NCBI GenBank assembly: GCA_948567375.1
Contig: OX419759.1
Coordinates: forward strand, 6,912,744 to 6,976,743
Direction: 5' to 3'
DNA: 64,000 bases
From: Lunularia cruciata
Taxonomy: Eukaryota > Streptophyta > Marchantiopsida > Lunulariales > Lunulariaceae
The translations under genes and the position numbers were made by a program. The notes under the pieces are model-generated. The model searched no databases. It was not told the origin of the DNA and saw only the letters and a list, made by a program, of their open reading frames with translations. Shown here in pieces: positions 10,566 to 23,471 of this stretch (the stretch's first letter is position 1; each line of letters starts with the position of its first letter).

Positions 10566-12500
10566 GTCTCCTACAGGCAGGAAATCTCTCAAAGAAATAA
10601 GCCAATATTTCAAAGTTCTAAATCAAGTTCAACGTGAGGATCCTACTCCAAACTCATTATACTTTGCTGATAGCAAATAGCATACCACCATGTAACCTGA
10701 GTACTTTTATAATAAAGTGGAGTTTAATAAAGTTATTTATGACTTTGTATGGAAAAAGATGTCACTTGTCGGTGCTAGTTGCCGCTCGTTAGTGCTTGAC
10801 GTTTTGCCCATTGACACCCAGTGCCGCCTAATGTTGCACCCCAAATTTTGTGCCAATAAGAGTGGTGCTAGGAAGGTTTAGGCCAATGTTTGATGGTGCA
10901 TGTGGGCACGGAGTGACGTGTATTGTTGGCACATAGGCGCTCCATGCCGTTAGGGTTGAGGGTTGTAAAACCGGTTTTGTTTAAGGTGCCACATGATGGT
11001 GCTTGTTGTTTGTGGGTGGCATGTGCAAGCACCAAGTGACGCTCGGTTTGATGCAAAGGCATATATGGGTGATAAATTTTTTGCACAAGTGATCAAAATA
11101 CATGAAATGTATACATCTTATGTACATTTATCACATTTATACACATTTTATGTATATAAGTGTGGAGCAAGCAAATCATGTCACTATGCTAGAGGAGAAG
11201 GAGGTGAAGAAGATGAGGAAGATGAAACATGGTGTCTAAGTGTTGGTATTGCATCCTTGAGTCTATGATGGTATACATGATGTTGAATCCTAAATAGACT
11301 CAGTGACCACCAAAGGGGCCACTCGCTCTCATCCAAGTCTTGGTGCCTAATAACGCTAGCAAGAAGATAATATAGGTCACTACTATAAGAACTCAGTCTA
11401 CAAGATGTCCACTCCTCTTCTACCTAACTAATAACAAGCCTATCATCATGGACAAATCTGTCCAAGCACTTAGTCTACCAGATATCCACTCCTCTTTTGC
11501 CCAACTAACAACAAACCTATCATCATGGACAAATTTGTCCAAAGCACTCATCAAAGGGTCAAATGACCAAGTGCTCTCTCTACCCTATAAGGACAAAAGT
11601 GGGTAGGATGTATAGCACCATGTGGATGGTTTTTATAATAAGAGAGTGCATAGTTGTCCATAATCAAAAGATCATGAAGAGGTAAACCTAATGAAGTGAG
11701 ATGTTGATATGATCTAACATAAGTCCTCTAAACTAATCATCTTGTTGAACATCTATAGAACACAAACATGCCATGAGGCATGTTTATGAGACCCATTGTA
11801 AAATCTCTTTGGGAGTTCCGACCATGCTTTGTAGCAATCACTCCACTCCATATGGAGTAAGATCTATCCACAAGATAACCTCAAAGTGTAGCAAACAGAA
11901 TTGGATGAAATGGCATATACTAGGACATGCAACCCACCCTATGGGCCTTGACTATATGTGAGGGCACCAATTGTCATCCTGCTATCCCATGCATGGAAAC
12001 TAGTGCTACCATGAACCCCATAATGATGCCAAACAAGAAACATCTACAATAATAATCTTCTTTTGCAAGAAGCCTTGGAAGAGAATATATGAAATATACT
12101 CTATTGATAGATGAAGCCTCTCTCTAAACTCAATCTAAGTCCCATAAGTCTCCACACTATGAGGTAACACATGGGTGACATCTATCACAAAGGTGGCATC
12201 GGTGTGGGTCTGCATCTCACTACGGGTATGGACCTGGCAAGCAATACTACATAGTCTCGGTCCAAGATAAGCCACACTAGCCCTCACATGAGCTAGACTA
12301 CTCTCACTCTCCTCTACCTAAACATGTGCACTCTTGTACGTCTCCATAGCAAAGGCTAACTCTTGTGCCTAATTCTGTAACTGGACCTAATAACCCTCAG
12401 CCATGGCAGCGGCACCTAGGATGTCCAAGTCCAAGTCAGCTAATCTCTACTCTCTCTCCATCTTTGAAGTAATAAAGGTCATATGCCTCTCCTCCTTTGC
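10566..12500. other. probable inserted repeat sequence, no gene recognised
   Basis: No coding homology. From 10770 to 11050 there are many loose copies of a GTGCC/CACC-type motif (AGTGCTTGACG, GACACCCAGTGCC). The same texture returns at 15280-15720. The two stretches could be subterminal regions of a roughly 5-kb insertion that separates the ORF1-like gene from the transposase; this is an inference from texture only. Confidence 0.35.
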
Positions 12501-12519
12501 AGCAAGAGTATCCTCTTGC

Positions 12520-13909
12520 TCACAAAGGAGTCTCCTTCTCTCTACTAACCAATCTACTATGCTCCTCTACACTCTCCAATCGCCTCTTGTGCTCAAGCAC
12601 TAATCTCTCTCGCTCATGTACACTTTCCAATCGCCCCTCATGCTCAAGCACTAATCTCTCTTGCTCCTCTACACTCTCCAATTTCCCCTTGTGCTCAAGT
12701 AGTAATCTCTCCTGCTCCTCTACACTCTCCAATCATCCTTTGTGCTCAAGTACTAATCTCTCTTGCTCCTCTACACTCTCCAATCGCCTCTCTTGCTCAA
12801 CCAAATGTCTCTCTCTCGCCTCAACCACTTGAACACAATCATCTAAAACATGCATGATGTCAACCAAAGAAGAAGAGGATGAAGGTACAGCCTCCACAAA
12901 TAGAGAAAAGGGAGAAGGGGAAGAAGAGTGAGAAGGAGCTATCTCAAGGGATGAAGACAGAGAAGGAACTCTCTCCCTACAACTATCCTAACCGAACCTC
13001 ACTATTGGTAAGGCATGTGTCTCAACACAAATCTGTTGAACACCTATTCACAAGTGGTGCATTTAGTCATCCATCAAGTAAAATTCACTTATGAGTCAAT
13101 ACACAAGTTCATTAATTAAGGTATCTTAAATTAATTCATTTATTAAATCTGATAATGGTATATAAAATTGAGCAATGTATGTTTTCAAACAATGAAAACA
13201 TAAAAATGTATGCCAAAACTCAAATCTAATTAGTCACTCACCGCCCTTGTCCTCTTCCTCATCCTCCCCATCATCAACATTATTGTCCTCATCCAAGCTA
13301 TTTGTATCCTCATGATCATGATCATCCTCTTCCTCTCGTATAATCTCCTCCTCTCTATCACTCAAGTACATTACTGCCTCCTTGGGAATGAAACCTCTCT
13401 CCACAAAGAGATGAATGAGTATCTATCCAAGGAAGGTGACTGTGAACCTACACCCCTAAGGTACACTCAATTGGCTTTGCAAACTTCCCACCTCAGCAAT
13501 TATAGCTCCAAATGCTAACTCCCCCCAATCATAATCGTCCACACCAAATCTCCTCAACTTCATTTTGGTGTTGAGAACCAAATGCCTATGTACAATCTTG
13601 GGCCTCATAGTTGATGCCACAAGTGCATCCATCAACTAGAAGAAAGCCATAAAAAAGAAAAAAAGTAGGATACACACATTGCCTAGCAAGATATCTTTTT
13701 GCAACCCTATCTCTTTGTGGAAACCAATGTGAAATAGCAGTGTAAGGAACAGTCCTCTGACTTGGTGTCCTCCCCCTTGGCATGGCCAATGCATCTCTAA
13801 CTATATCCATAGTCAATTGAAATTGTCTCCCTTTCACCAACCTTGTACAAGAATTCTTGTCCCAAGTACTCACAAATTTAGTACATGGAAAAACATGCAA
13901 AAACCGCAA
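12520..13909 (-). pseudogene. unrecognised transposon-associated protein with acidic and coiled-coil repeat regions
   Basis: Read from the - strand, 13909-13586 is an open segment with LVKGRQFQLTMDIVRDALAM, ISHWFPQRDRVAKRYL and FFLFYGFLLVDGC. After frameshifts it appears to continue (about 13590-13240) as RRFGVDDYDWGELAFGAIIA and an acidic stretch (REEEIIREEEDDHDHED). Another piece, 12832-12520, is a coiled coil of 17-residue repeats (RLESVEEQERLVLEHEG) with one in-frame TGA near 12733. The first part loosely recalls N-terminal domains of plant transposon-encoded proteins, but I do not recognise the family. The three pieces may not belong to one gene. Confidence 0.4.
12545..12830 (-). repeat. 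51-bp minisatellite encoding a coiled coil
   Basis: The landmark ACTCTCCAAT starts at 12571, 12622 (variant), 12673, 12724 and 12775, an exact 51-bp step, giving about 5.5 units. On the - strand each unit is 17 residues, E/R/L-rich and heptad-like. Because 51 is a multiple of three, the array stays in frame; one unit carries a TGA. Confidence 0.9.
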
Positions 13910-15880
13910 AGAAAAAAGTCTTTAACTTCCATCCTCATACAAGAAGATGCTTGGTGCTGCTCAAAACCGCCCCTGGACAAGACATGTGCTGCAGATTGGT
14001 GCTTATTGACATTGCGGGATGGGGTTGCAGGGACGAATTGCCACGGTGTGATGCTCGACTGTGCTACTGGATAGTTGCTATTGCACCAAGCGCTTGGCAT
14101 TGCAACACAAAGCACATACTGATGCTCGTAGCCACATGTAGATATTGCCACAAAGGCACAGTTGTACTAAGCGCCACTACGGGACAAGGATTTACAAAGA
14201 AAAGGGTCCCGGTGGCATTGAGTGACGTTGGTGGGCATTCAAGGACAACTTTAAGGTTTAAACTATAAGCAATTCCCATAGACATAGGATGGTGTGAGAT
14301 GGCTCTTAGAGAGATGCAGACTGCACCGGGTGATGCCCATAGGTGCTGAGAATTGCAAGACCACAAAGGGGAGAAATGCATAAACAATGAAAAAAAGTAC
14401 AATGAAAATGGAGAAAAAAGAGTTTTGAATAAGAATAATACCTTTGGACATGGGTTATGAAGTCTAAGTGTAATTTTGAGACCGATTGCATCCAGATTAA
14501 CCTCCTTGATTCCAGCTACAATGTTCAAATTTGGTGTTTATCAAGCCAACACCATTTGATGAAGTTCACCGGGTGTTATATGGTATGAAATCTAATGAGT
14601 CAATCTCCTTCTTGAGTATTTCTCATGTGTGGACCGTCAACAATCTTCTCATAACCCAATACTTTTGCCATAGATCTCCTCTATATTCTCACTATGTTCA
14701 CACTAAACTCCCAAATCCTCTCCTCTCCTCAGTTTTGAATTGTCCTCTCCTTCTTAGTTTTGATACCTCCTCTCCTCTCTTGTAAAATTTGAATTTCACT
14801 TGTGTCCAGACTTAGCTCCCCAATCCTCTCTACTCCTTCCTAGTTTCAAATCATCCTCTCCTTCCGAGTTTTAATACTTCCTCTCCTCTCCTACAAAATT
14901 TAAATTATGGTCTTCAAATATAAAACTCTCTCAAACCCCCACTCAAACTCCTTTGTTTTGTCCAAACAGCACTCTAAAATCAAAAAGATACATCTTTTGG
15001 CACTCAAGAATTAAAAAAACTGCAAATTATGCCCCTTCTCTTGTAAACACCCACAAAGCTGAAGCTCAAGTGCGAATGATTCTAGCCTCGATGACTCCCC
15101 GAAATGGCTCAATTCAAAAAATGTGAATCTTATGTGTGAGAGGAGGGTTTATATAGCACCACATGACAAAATTATATGTATATCCACACCCAACTAAATT
15201 TGTATGAGTGCAAACAACCCAAATTTGTGAAAGAATCATCAATAGCAACATGTGGCAAGCCACATGTTATTACCTGACCATTACTTAAGGCTCCAAGCGG
15301 CCCAGAGTGCCTCCGCATACCAACACGTAGTGCTGGTGAGCGCCAATAGGCACCACCTAAATTTAAAAGTGCTTGTAGTGCCTCCCAACACCCACCTGCA
15401 TCTACCCTTACCTGTCACCTAGTGTCACCCAAAAAACCTACATTAATATTGCAAATTCTTATGTACATTGGGTGTCACCTAACGCCATCTTCTACACAGT
15501 GGGTGAGATTGAGTGCCATCCAGCAAGTTTGACTCTAATGGTGCAACTTCTGGCGTCACTTAGTGCCTTCCTAAGTAAACGAGTGACACCTTGTACCATC
15601 CAACATCTTCAAGTGTAAATAGGACGACACTCTACACTATCCAGTGACTTTGAGCATGACATGGGTGACATCTAGTAACTTCGAGTGTGAACTAAGCGAC
15701 ACCTGGTGTGTCCTCAAGTGCTTCTTTTTACATAATATTCTGTCATGGTCAAGGGAGGAATGATATGGATATGATAATGGATACCAAAACATTACGAGAT
15801 ATGAAGAATTGAAGCATGAATACTTTATTATAGAGAAGCTCATTTGAATATGTTATCAAGGTGATGAGCAAGGCATTGTT
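13910..15880. other. no recognised gene; degenerate repeat texture on the right
   Basis: Short overlapping frames at 13.9-14.5 kb show no recognisable motif. From 14640 to 14960 the sequence is CT-rich (CTCTCC repeated). From 15280 to 15720 short motifs such as AGTGACACC and CTAGTGTCACC recur irregularly, resembling 10770-11050. Confidence 0.4.
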
Positions 15881-15883
15881 GCA

Positions 15884-16800
15884 TCACCTTGACCTACTTT
15901 CTTCTCTACCAAGTTCTATTTCATTCAAAGACATTTTTGAATCTATTTGAGTTTCCTCAGTGGTAAATCTGCCATCATCTTCTGACCAAATGTTTAACCT
16001 ATTGATTAACAATTTATGTAAAATAATACACACATAAACCCACTGTAATAAATATGCATTTCTACTATTGTCTTTAAGTTGCACTCTTATCTCACAAAGA
16101 GAATGCCATCTAGCTTACAATACTCCTATACAATGCTCATTTATTAACCTTTTTTTTTGCCAAATATTTGTTGAACTCTTGCTTGTCCTCTGATTGAGCT
16201 TTCTTGAAAGCTGGGACTAGGTGATACATGGGTAAATAACCAGAATCACCTAAAAGGTACTCTTTTGCCTCAAAATTGCAATATCTCCTCCTCTGGTTCA
16301 AATCATCCACAATGATGATTTTTTCAAACAAGTCATGTTGTGACATGACCCTGGCATTCCTACAAATAAAGAAATCAAATCATACCTCTAATAAAATCTT
16401 GCAAATGTACAAAGAGGCACACCAATACATTGAACAAAAGAACCATACAAGATATAACACTTACCTCTAGTAAAATGTATAATTCTCCTCTTATCATCAC
16501 AAATCACTTGGTTGTTTATGGAATAGGAACCCTTTTGGCTGAAATATATTTCTCCATCCACGGTGGGTCAATCAGCAAGAAGAAACAATGTTCCATTTAC
16601 CAAACCAACACAACTAGGGAAACCTTTTTGTGCAAATCCTGTGGATATCCTCCTCCTCTCCTTGTGCTGAGGACATGCAACTTGACTCCTCATCAAATCT
16701 AATATGGCCATCATAACTTTGTCAATAAAGGTAATTGTTGAACTTGCACTAATGCTCCAAATATTTAACCCTCGTGCAACAAAAGCTCCATTACCCAAAT
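15884..16800 (-). pseudogene. PIF/Harbinger DDE transposase, broken
   Basis: Read right to left, the pieces give the family order: GFAQKGFPSCVGLVNGT, then DGEIYFSQKGSYSIN and QVICDDKRRII, then FEAKEYLLGDSGYLPM, an EFNKYLAKK segment, and a C-terminal LQWVYVCIILHKLLI. These are the conserved blocks of the DDE nuclease of PIF/Harbinger elements, which normally cuts at the element ends. The first catalytic Asp (normally VGxxDGT) is Asn here (VNGT); the second is kept in LGDSGY. Several frameshifts join the pieces, so it is dead on two counts. It converges on the ORF1-like gene at 9.4-10.6 kb. Confidence 0.75.
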
Positions 16801-18213
16801 CTATCTAGAGCTAGAGCTACTTGGATCTACACAAGTGTTTGCTCTCTTCAATAGTTTTTCTCAAAAATAGTGTGCATTTTAGTCAGATTCACTAATGTTG
16901 AAAAAGAATCAACATCCATTCTAGTAAGCTGGCAAAAGGCCTTCACATCAAGATTTCTAAAATACTTTATCACAAATTTTTGACTACAAGGATAAGTAAC
17001 TAAGGGTTCCAAGTATCAATGTGTATATTCATATTCCCACCCATTGATCAATAACTCTAGCACATCTACATCTCCTTCTTCTTCTTCATCTTCATCTTCT
17101 AAAATTTGCCAAGAGAACTCCAAATCTAATCAAATAATCCATTGTATACATTTTCTAATATTTCTAGTTAGTTCTAGTTGCATGCTACCTCTCTGTCTGC
17201 ATGTTATTCTCGTTTATTGATTCTTCAATCAACAAAGATAACACCTTCTTGGCATGCTATACACTTCTCACTTAAATCTCTATTCTCTACACATTACACA
17301 AGAAAACAAGATTGCACATTACACAAGAGAACAAGATTGCATGTTCTCCTCCTCAACCAATTCTTCAATCACCAGAGATAACACCTTCTTGGCATGCTAT
17401 ACACTTCTCACTTAAATCTCTATTCTCTACACATTACACAAGACAACAAGATAAGAATTCATTTCAAAACTAATACTAGAACAAGGAATTTTTAAATTAA
17501 TAAAATTGAATAAAATTCACTCTCTCCTTCTAACCTTCACATCCCACATTCACTCTCCATAGTTTGTTTTCTCATTCTTGTCCTCTTTTTTCATTCTGCA
17601 CAAATCTCCCAACTTTGCTATCAATCTTCTTGGTCATTTGTGTTTTTAGACATCACTCGTCCAAATCTCCCAATTGTGTGATCAAATATTCTTGTTCATT
17701 TGTGTTTTGTGTTCTCGTACATCATCTTGGTCCCCATTGCCTCCTTGGTGGCCACCACTATCACCTTAACCTAAACAATGCACTTTATTAACCCTAATAT
17801 GTAATTAATGCATAACGGTGCAATAACGGAGCTTTTTGTATCCCTTATTTTCTACAAACCACCTCCTATGGAACGTGCTATTAATAAAGAAATTGAATGG
17901 AACTCTGTAGTATCTCCTTTTTTCCTTTGGCTTGCACCTCATACTGATTTAGACAATGCTTTGTAATAATCTACATGAAAACATACAAAACTTTGTAAAA
18001 TTATTTCTGAAACCCCCTACTATGTAGAGGTCCCTAATATCTGATAAATGGAGAAGGAGGACCCTAGGTGTGCAAGGTGTTTTTCTAAGCATTTTTTTAT
18101 GAAAACCAAAGGGACAAGAATAATGAGTAATGTAAAAAAAACTGAAACATTTTATCTATAGTACGGGGTGAGCATGGGCAAAGAAATAAGAACTAAGAAC
18201 AACATATAGTAAG
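16801..18213. other. spacer with a 140-bp-period direct duplication
   Basis: No gene recognised. The left part may include the 5' end of the Harbinger transposase. A duplicated block is listed separately. Confidence 0.45.
17221..17455. repeat. direct duplication, about 90 bp at 140-bp spacing
   Basis: The block beginning TTCTTCAATCA at 17221 recurs at 17361 with nearly all of the following 90 bases, including CACCTTCTTGGCATGCTAT and CTCTACACATTACACAAGA. A smaller repeat (CACAAGAAAACAAGATTGCA and CACAAGAGAACAAGATTGCA) fills the gap between the copies. Confidence 0.85.
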
Positions 18214-20429
18214 GGAATTGTTAAATAAACCACACTTTTTACTAAATACACCACATCTAGTGTGTAATATTCTTAGAAGATATCGACGTACCACTTCAAA
18301 GACAACACCACAATTTCTAGACCATCAAAAAATGGAGCACACACAATTAGCAAATATCGATTCCGCACTCCTCGACCAACTATTGCTGCTTGATCCCAAC
18401 ACTATTTTTCTTGAGCCGGCGGACTTGGTAGCAAACGTCCAAAATCATGGCTTAAAAAATGGGTATGCATACATCACCCAACGATTGGACACCAAATGCA
18501 ACACTATTCAGCTAGGCTGCAATCATGGAGGCCAATACCGCAAGTTTCAAAAACATGTAGTCACCATGCAAAATCACCCAGGCAGCAGCACTTGCCATGT
18601 TGGTTGCTCATGGAAGGTGGTTGGCAAGAAACAACACGGCCTTTGGCAGATGGAGCTGAGCTGTGTATTGCATAATCATGATCCATCCACAAACATGGCC
18701 GGACATCCCAGCAGCCGGTGACTGACAAAGGAGGCGGAGCAGATTGTGAATAAGTCTTTAGCCATTGGACTCCCGGCTTGTCAGATTTTGACATTGTTAA
18801 GTCAACATGACTGCAATTTGCTAGCTGTTGCCAAAACTATATACAATGCAAAGGCAAAGTGCCAGCACAAACAACTATCGTGGCGCAAGCTAATTCAAGC
18901 ACTTCTGGATGAACTTCAACAAAGTCAATTCAAACACATTGTCCAATGCAACAGCAGCGATAATGTCCTAAGGCTTCTCATTGCACATCCAGATTCAATC
19001 TTGCTTGCTAGACAATTTAATTCAGTTATCATGTTGGACTGCACATATAAGGCAAACAAATTTGGAATGCCATTATTGCATGTGATTGGACAAACTGGCT
19101 TCAATACATCCTTCACCATCATCATCATATTTCTCAATGGAGAAGAACTTGGTGATTACCTTTGGGCTTTAGGCAAGCTCAGCACTCTCTTTAATGGCTA
19201 ATTTCTAGCGATTATTGTGTTTGATGCAAACAAGGGGCTTTCCATTGCAATTTCCGATGTTGCTACAAATCTCTGCTATCTCTTATGCATATGGAATATC
19301 AAAAAGAATTTTCTTGCTCAATCAAAGAAGCACAGCAAGAATGATGATTGCCACAAACTTTTCATGATGTCATGGTCAAGCATGTGGCGCGCACAGACGC
19401 TGGTGGATTTTAAAATGAAGAAATCTGCATTATTCACTAAGATAGCGGATATCCCTACCCTTATACAGTGTCTCAAAAACACTTGGTTTCATGACAAGGA
19501 AAAGTTTGTCGACATCCACCGTAGAAGGTGCACATGCAGCTTTTAAGAGATACCTACAAGTCAACATAGGAGACTAGTATGTAGTACAAGAACAAATTGC
19601 ACATATGCTTCAATGTCAAGTTGCAGAGTACTATGTTGCAGAAGCTACTAAGAAGATGTTTGTGCCGCACAACTTGCGAGCGGTCTTGATCTTCAAACAT
19701 CTCATCAGAAATGTGAGCCGATACGTGTTAAAGTTGATTGGGGAACAACGGGGTTTGGTGATGGAGGTAGCAGCCAGAGTAGCAATGTCGGCTTGTCGAG
19801 GCACATTCAGATGCACATTACGTCTACCATGTGCCCATGGTATCATGTTAGCCGGTGAAGAACCCATTGCATTGCACACGATTGCTTAACATTGGCATCT
19901 GCACTATACTGCTCTCACCGATGTCCCACTTGTGAATAAACCGCAGGTTGGGCATCTAGATCTGTTTTGAAAGCAGCTCCAGATGCTTGAGTCCGATTAT
20001 GTGGAATGGCCACCTGCTCAGCAGACTGTGGCCTTGATGCAAGTCTCAGAGCTCAGTGCAAGAAAGATACACTCACTTGCCAACCCGTTACTGGTGCAAT
20101 CTAAAGGATGTCCACATGGTGCTAAAAACAAACCAATTCTACAAAATGTGATCCATCAGCATTTGAGTGTACAAAGAAGATGTATCGCTGCGGTGAATGC
20201 GGCCAGGTCCAAGATACTCACCATAAGCGCACTTTTCCATCGCGCAAATCACCAATACCACTTGATGTATAATAGTATGCAATATAACAATATGCAAAAT
20301 GCGTTTGGGATTTTGGGTCATGTTCCTTTTTCAATAAACTATGGTGTGATTATTGTGGTGTATTTAATTTAGTGGTGGTGCGTGGTGTGGTGTATTTAGT
20401 AAAAAAATTGTGGTGTATTTAACAATTCC
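18214..20429 (+). mobile_element. Mutator-like element (MULE) with about 43-bp terminal inverted repeats
   Basis: The left terminus (18214-18255) starts GGAATTGTTAAATA and ends CTAAATACACCACA. The right terminus (20386-20429) is its near-perfect inverse with a two-base insertion. The element is about 2.2 kb and encloses a MULE transposase on +. No 8-11 bp target duplication is clear: left flank AACATATAGTAAG, right flank GGTACAAGCACAT. Either the duplication has decayed or the ends are slightly off. Confidence 0.85.
18333..20260 (+). pseudogene. MULE transposase, broken
   Basis: From the ATG at 18333 one frame runs to 19546 except for TGA at 18719-18721 and TAA at 19199-19201. It holds a FAR1/WRKY-GCM1-like N-terminal region (CNTIQLGCNHGGQYRK, HVGCSWKVVG, HNHDPS) and the DDE core (SVIMLDCTYKANKFGMPLLH, GDYLWALGK, FDANKGLSIAI, WNIKKNFLAQ). 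A frameshift before 19605 leads to a SWIM zinc finger (CTLRLPCAHG, about 19810-19840). A further shift gives a C-terminal knuckle (RCGECGQVQD, about 20188-20220). Domain order is that of FAR1/MuDR-type plant MULE transposases. Two stops and at least two frameshifts make it inactive. Confidence 0.8.
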
Positions 20430-22227
20430 GGTACAAGCACATTACAATTTCATTGCACTACTAAAGGTTAAATCTACATAGCATGTAATTTGAACTGCAT
20501 GTGCGTAAGAAAAGACGGGAATGATGGAACTAGAATCGTCGGGAACTCTTGGGATGTTGTGAGGGGTATAATCAATGCAGGGAATTTCAATATGTAGTAG
20601 AATTTCCCAGTGACATGTACTTTGGGACTAGAGGTAAATGCCACTGTTGGAATGTGGTTACTCACCCCATTAAGCATCTTAAGAGTTTTGTACATTTATA
20701 CTAAAGATAAATATCATTAGTTGATGGTATAGGCGCTGTCCCTTTTAGGTGGAAGGTCTAGGCAGGGTCTCTTAATTGCTTCCAATAGATCTTTTTAAAT
20801 ATTCCAGACTGAGCACTTCGGTGAACTTTGCTATTCATATCTCTACTTATTATAGAATATTACTATTGACATTATCATGTCACTATAATCTCTGAGTAGC
20901 ATTTATCATAATTGGACCAATTTGTAACATTTATCACTATTGAATAAATTTATTTGTCATTCATTATAGATTAGATATCCAAAACTCTTTGTCACAAAAG
21001 AGACGATGTTATTATTCATAAAAAGTTGTCTTTACTGGAAGATTTTATTCTGCATCGTGTACACATTTCACTGACAAGTTTCGAAATTGACATTTGTTCC
21101 AAATTGGCCTTCTTCCACCATAACGATCAGTTTAGATGCATTGTGTGGAGGTCGGCCATATTTAATTTGAAGTCGTAGAAATAGCATTAAATTTAGACGT
21201 CAATACTCGTCCCATCAGAAGATACAGTTACACGCATTGTGCATGTATTCTTCTATATATTATATCAACAAAGATATTCTTACATCACTTCCCGTGATGG
21301 TTCTACTATGGACTAGACCAAAAACCAATATCGTATAGAATAATATACATCTCTTGGCCAAAGTAAAATACGGAATACAAAAATATGGAAAGGAAGCCCT
21401 CGATATTTTTCTTTTATAATCACCGAAAACACAAGGAAAATGAAATACAGGGTACTATAGGGGTCTACGGCAGGGAACGCCTTGTCCGGTTTCTGTTTTG
21501 CTTTAAACCGCCTGTAATTTAATTACTCGCGTAACCAGCCGCCGGTTTATTTTATTGTGGGTCGTGCCGGTTTGTACACGACAATTCAAAGACCCGCCAT
21601 TTCTTCGTAGTGTTAGCTTTCACTTGTTTATTTTTCTTACTCAAATGCTTCGAAATGTTTTGGGTCTGTTGCATCTAGAAAATGAGGTAATAAGAAGGAT
21701 AGAATAGAAAAATATAGAAGGATGGAAGCAGTCAGAAACAAATCATAAAATTAATAAACTAAATCTATTAAAAAAACATATTGCAAATTTAGAATTTTGT
21801 GATTTTGATCAAGTTATTACAGTGATTGTTGATGATATTGAGAATTAATAATCTAATGATTAAAGAACTGATAATTTGATATTATTGATCCGGATGAGCA
21901 TTTGTAATATACTAATTGGAAATAACTGAATTAAATTACTGACCGGGATTCAGTTGATTTAACGCAAAGTTAGGATTTTGGAATTGCCTAACATATTGTG
22001 TATCATGTAAGTAATCTGGTGAAGACATATTAAACTTAAATAAAATAGAACTGGTAATTGGCAGTTCTTTCCTCCTCGCGACACAAATTGAGAGCCATAA
22101 GTGGGAGGATCGATGACTTCGTCTCGTAATGCAGCCGGGAATCGACGGACGGCCGCATTGGAGGTTCCCGAAGTAATCCGTGAGGTAGCCACATCCGTGC
22201 GTTTCAAAGTCACGAGTGTCCTTGTCA
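20430..22227. other. intergenic, no recognised gene
   Basis: No recognised coding or RNA feature. Frames at 21936-22346 on the - strand overlap the LINE tail and lack known motifs. Confidence 0.45.
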
Positions 22228-22390
22228 AAAGCTTTTGCGGTAAGAGTAAAAAGGCAACCACATAAAACACATGAAGGATAGGAAGACCCATCAAGCCCAT
22301 ATGAGGGAGAGACAAATGAGGTTGAATGGTTCCAATAAGTCTCCATGTGAAAAATCTACCTTACGCATCTAAGATTTGTAATAACAATCG
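22228..22390 (-). mobile_element. 5'-truncated LINE 3' end, copy 2 (short)
   Basis: It starts with AAAAAGGCAACCACATAAAA and contains AAGGATAGGAAGACCCATCA and GAGGGAGAGACAAA, the terminus shared by the other copies. Only the 3' untranslated part is present; similarity fades after CTTACGCATCTAAGAT. Confidence 0.7.
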
Positions 22391-22755
22391 GTCTAAGGTC
22401 TGCTTGCTCTTCTCCTTCTCTATAGGGATAGGGAGGTGGTTGAAACTCAATTTCTTATAAGGTCTTCTTAAGGTCTAATAGAAGTTTACGTACTCTTTCT
22501 TATAATTACTTAGAAACTTTAGTGAACTTCACCTACTAATAAAATTTGATACGGTATTACAAGATTTACAACAAAATTTTGTTCATGATATATCATATCT
22601 TGTCCATTTTGAAAACGTAAAAAATTATATTCTATTCCCGATCAAACACTTGGTAAAACCGTATCAAACACATGGATTGGTTAGAGTTTCGCAAAGCTTT
22701 TTGTTGGTTTAAATCTTCAGGATTCAATACAAATACCTATTCCCATATACCTATT

Positions 22756-22757
<2 letters not shown>

Positions 22758-22825
<68 letters not shown>
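22758..22825. repeat. (AT)34 microsatellite
   Basis: An uninterrupted 68-bp alternating AT run. The run of alternating Ile and Tyr in any frame across it is an artefact. Confidence 0.97.
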
Positions 22826-22828
<3 letters not shown>

Positions 22829-23471
22829 CAAACGAATAATGATCGATGTAGAAGAGATCCAATCGAGTCATCAATGATCATATCTAACTGAATAAATTGG
22901 TAGTGTGACAAAAATGCCAATTAGTGGAACCAACAAGATCTATAGTTATTGTTGAACATGGTATTACTTTTTCTCTTCATTTCAGTTTATAATTTAACTA
23001 ATTATAAAGTGAATGCATTGAATCATTCAAATTTGTTTCCCCCTCTTTGTCTCTCGACTACTTTTTAGTGCAAAATCTATTATGTTTAATTTTGGACCCT
23101 AGTTTTATTAAAATTTTAAAATTTTCAACTAGTAGTGAAAAGATGATGAGTATATTTAAATATTCATTTCATTCTTATCAGTCTTTATTAACAATATATT
23201 ATAATTAAAATAAAATTTATATTTTAATACAATTGTTAGAAAATTTATAATATATTATTATTAGTCTATTTATAAAAAATAAATTTTATTTATTTAATAT
23301 TTATAAATTCTTATATTTAAAATATATATTAACCTTACAAAAACTTTTAAAAAAACCGATGAGGCTTTTTTATCCTTTTTTTTTGTTTTATGCGTTCAGC
23401 TTGGCTTTCTATAAGTTAATTTTATAATATTAATTAAAATCTGTAATACATATCACCATACAAGAAAATAA
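22826..23471. other. AT-rich spacer, nothing recognised
   Basis: Very AT-rich between 23100 and 23450, with no feature recognised. Confidence 0.5.

Noticed and set aside
22717-22920. Frame with a long run of alternating Tyr and Ile
   Set aside because: It is the (AT)34 microsatellite.
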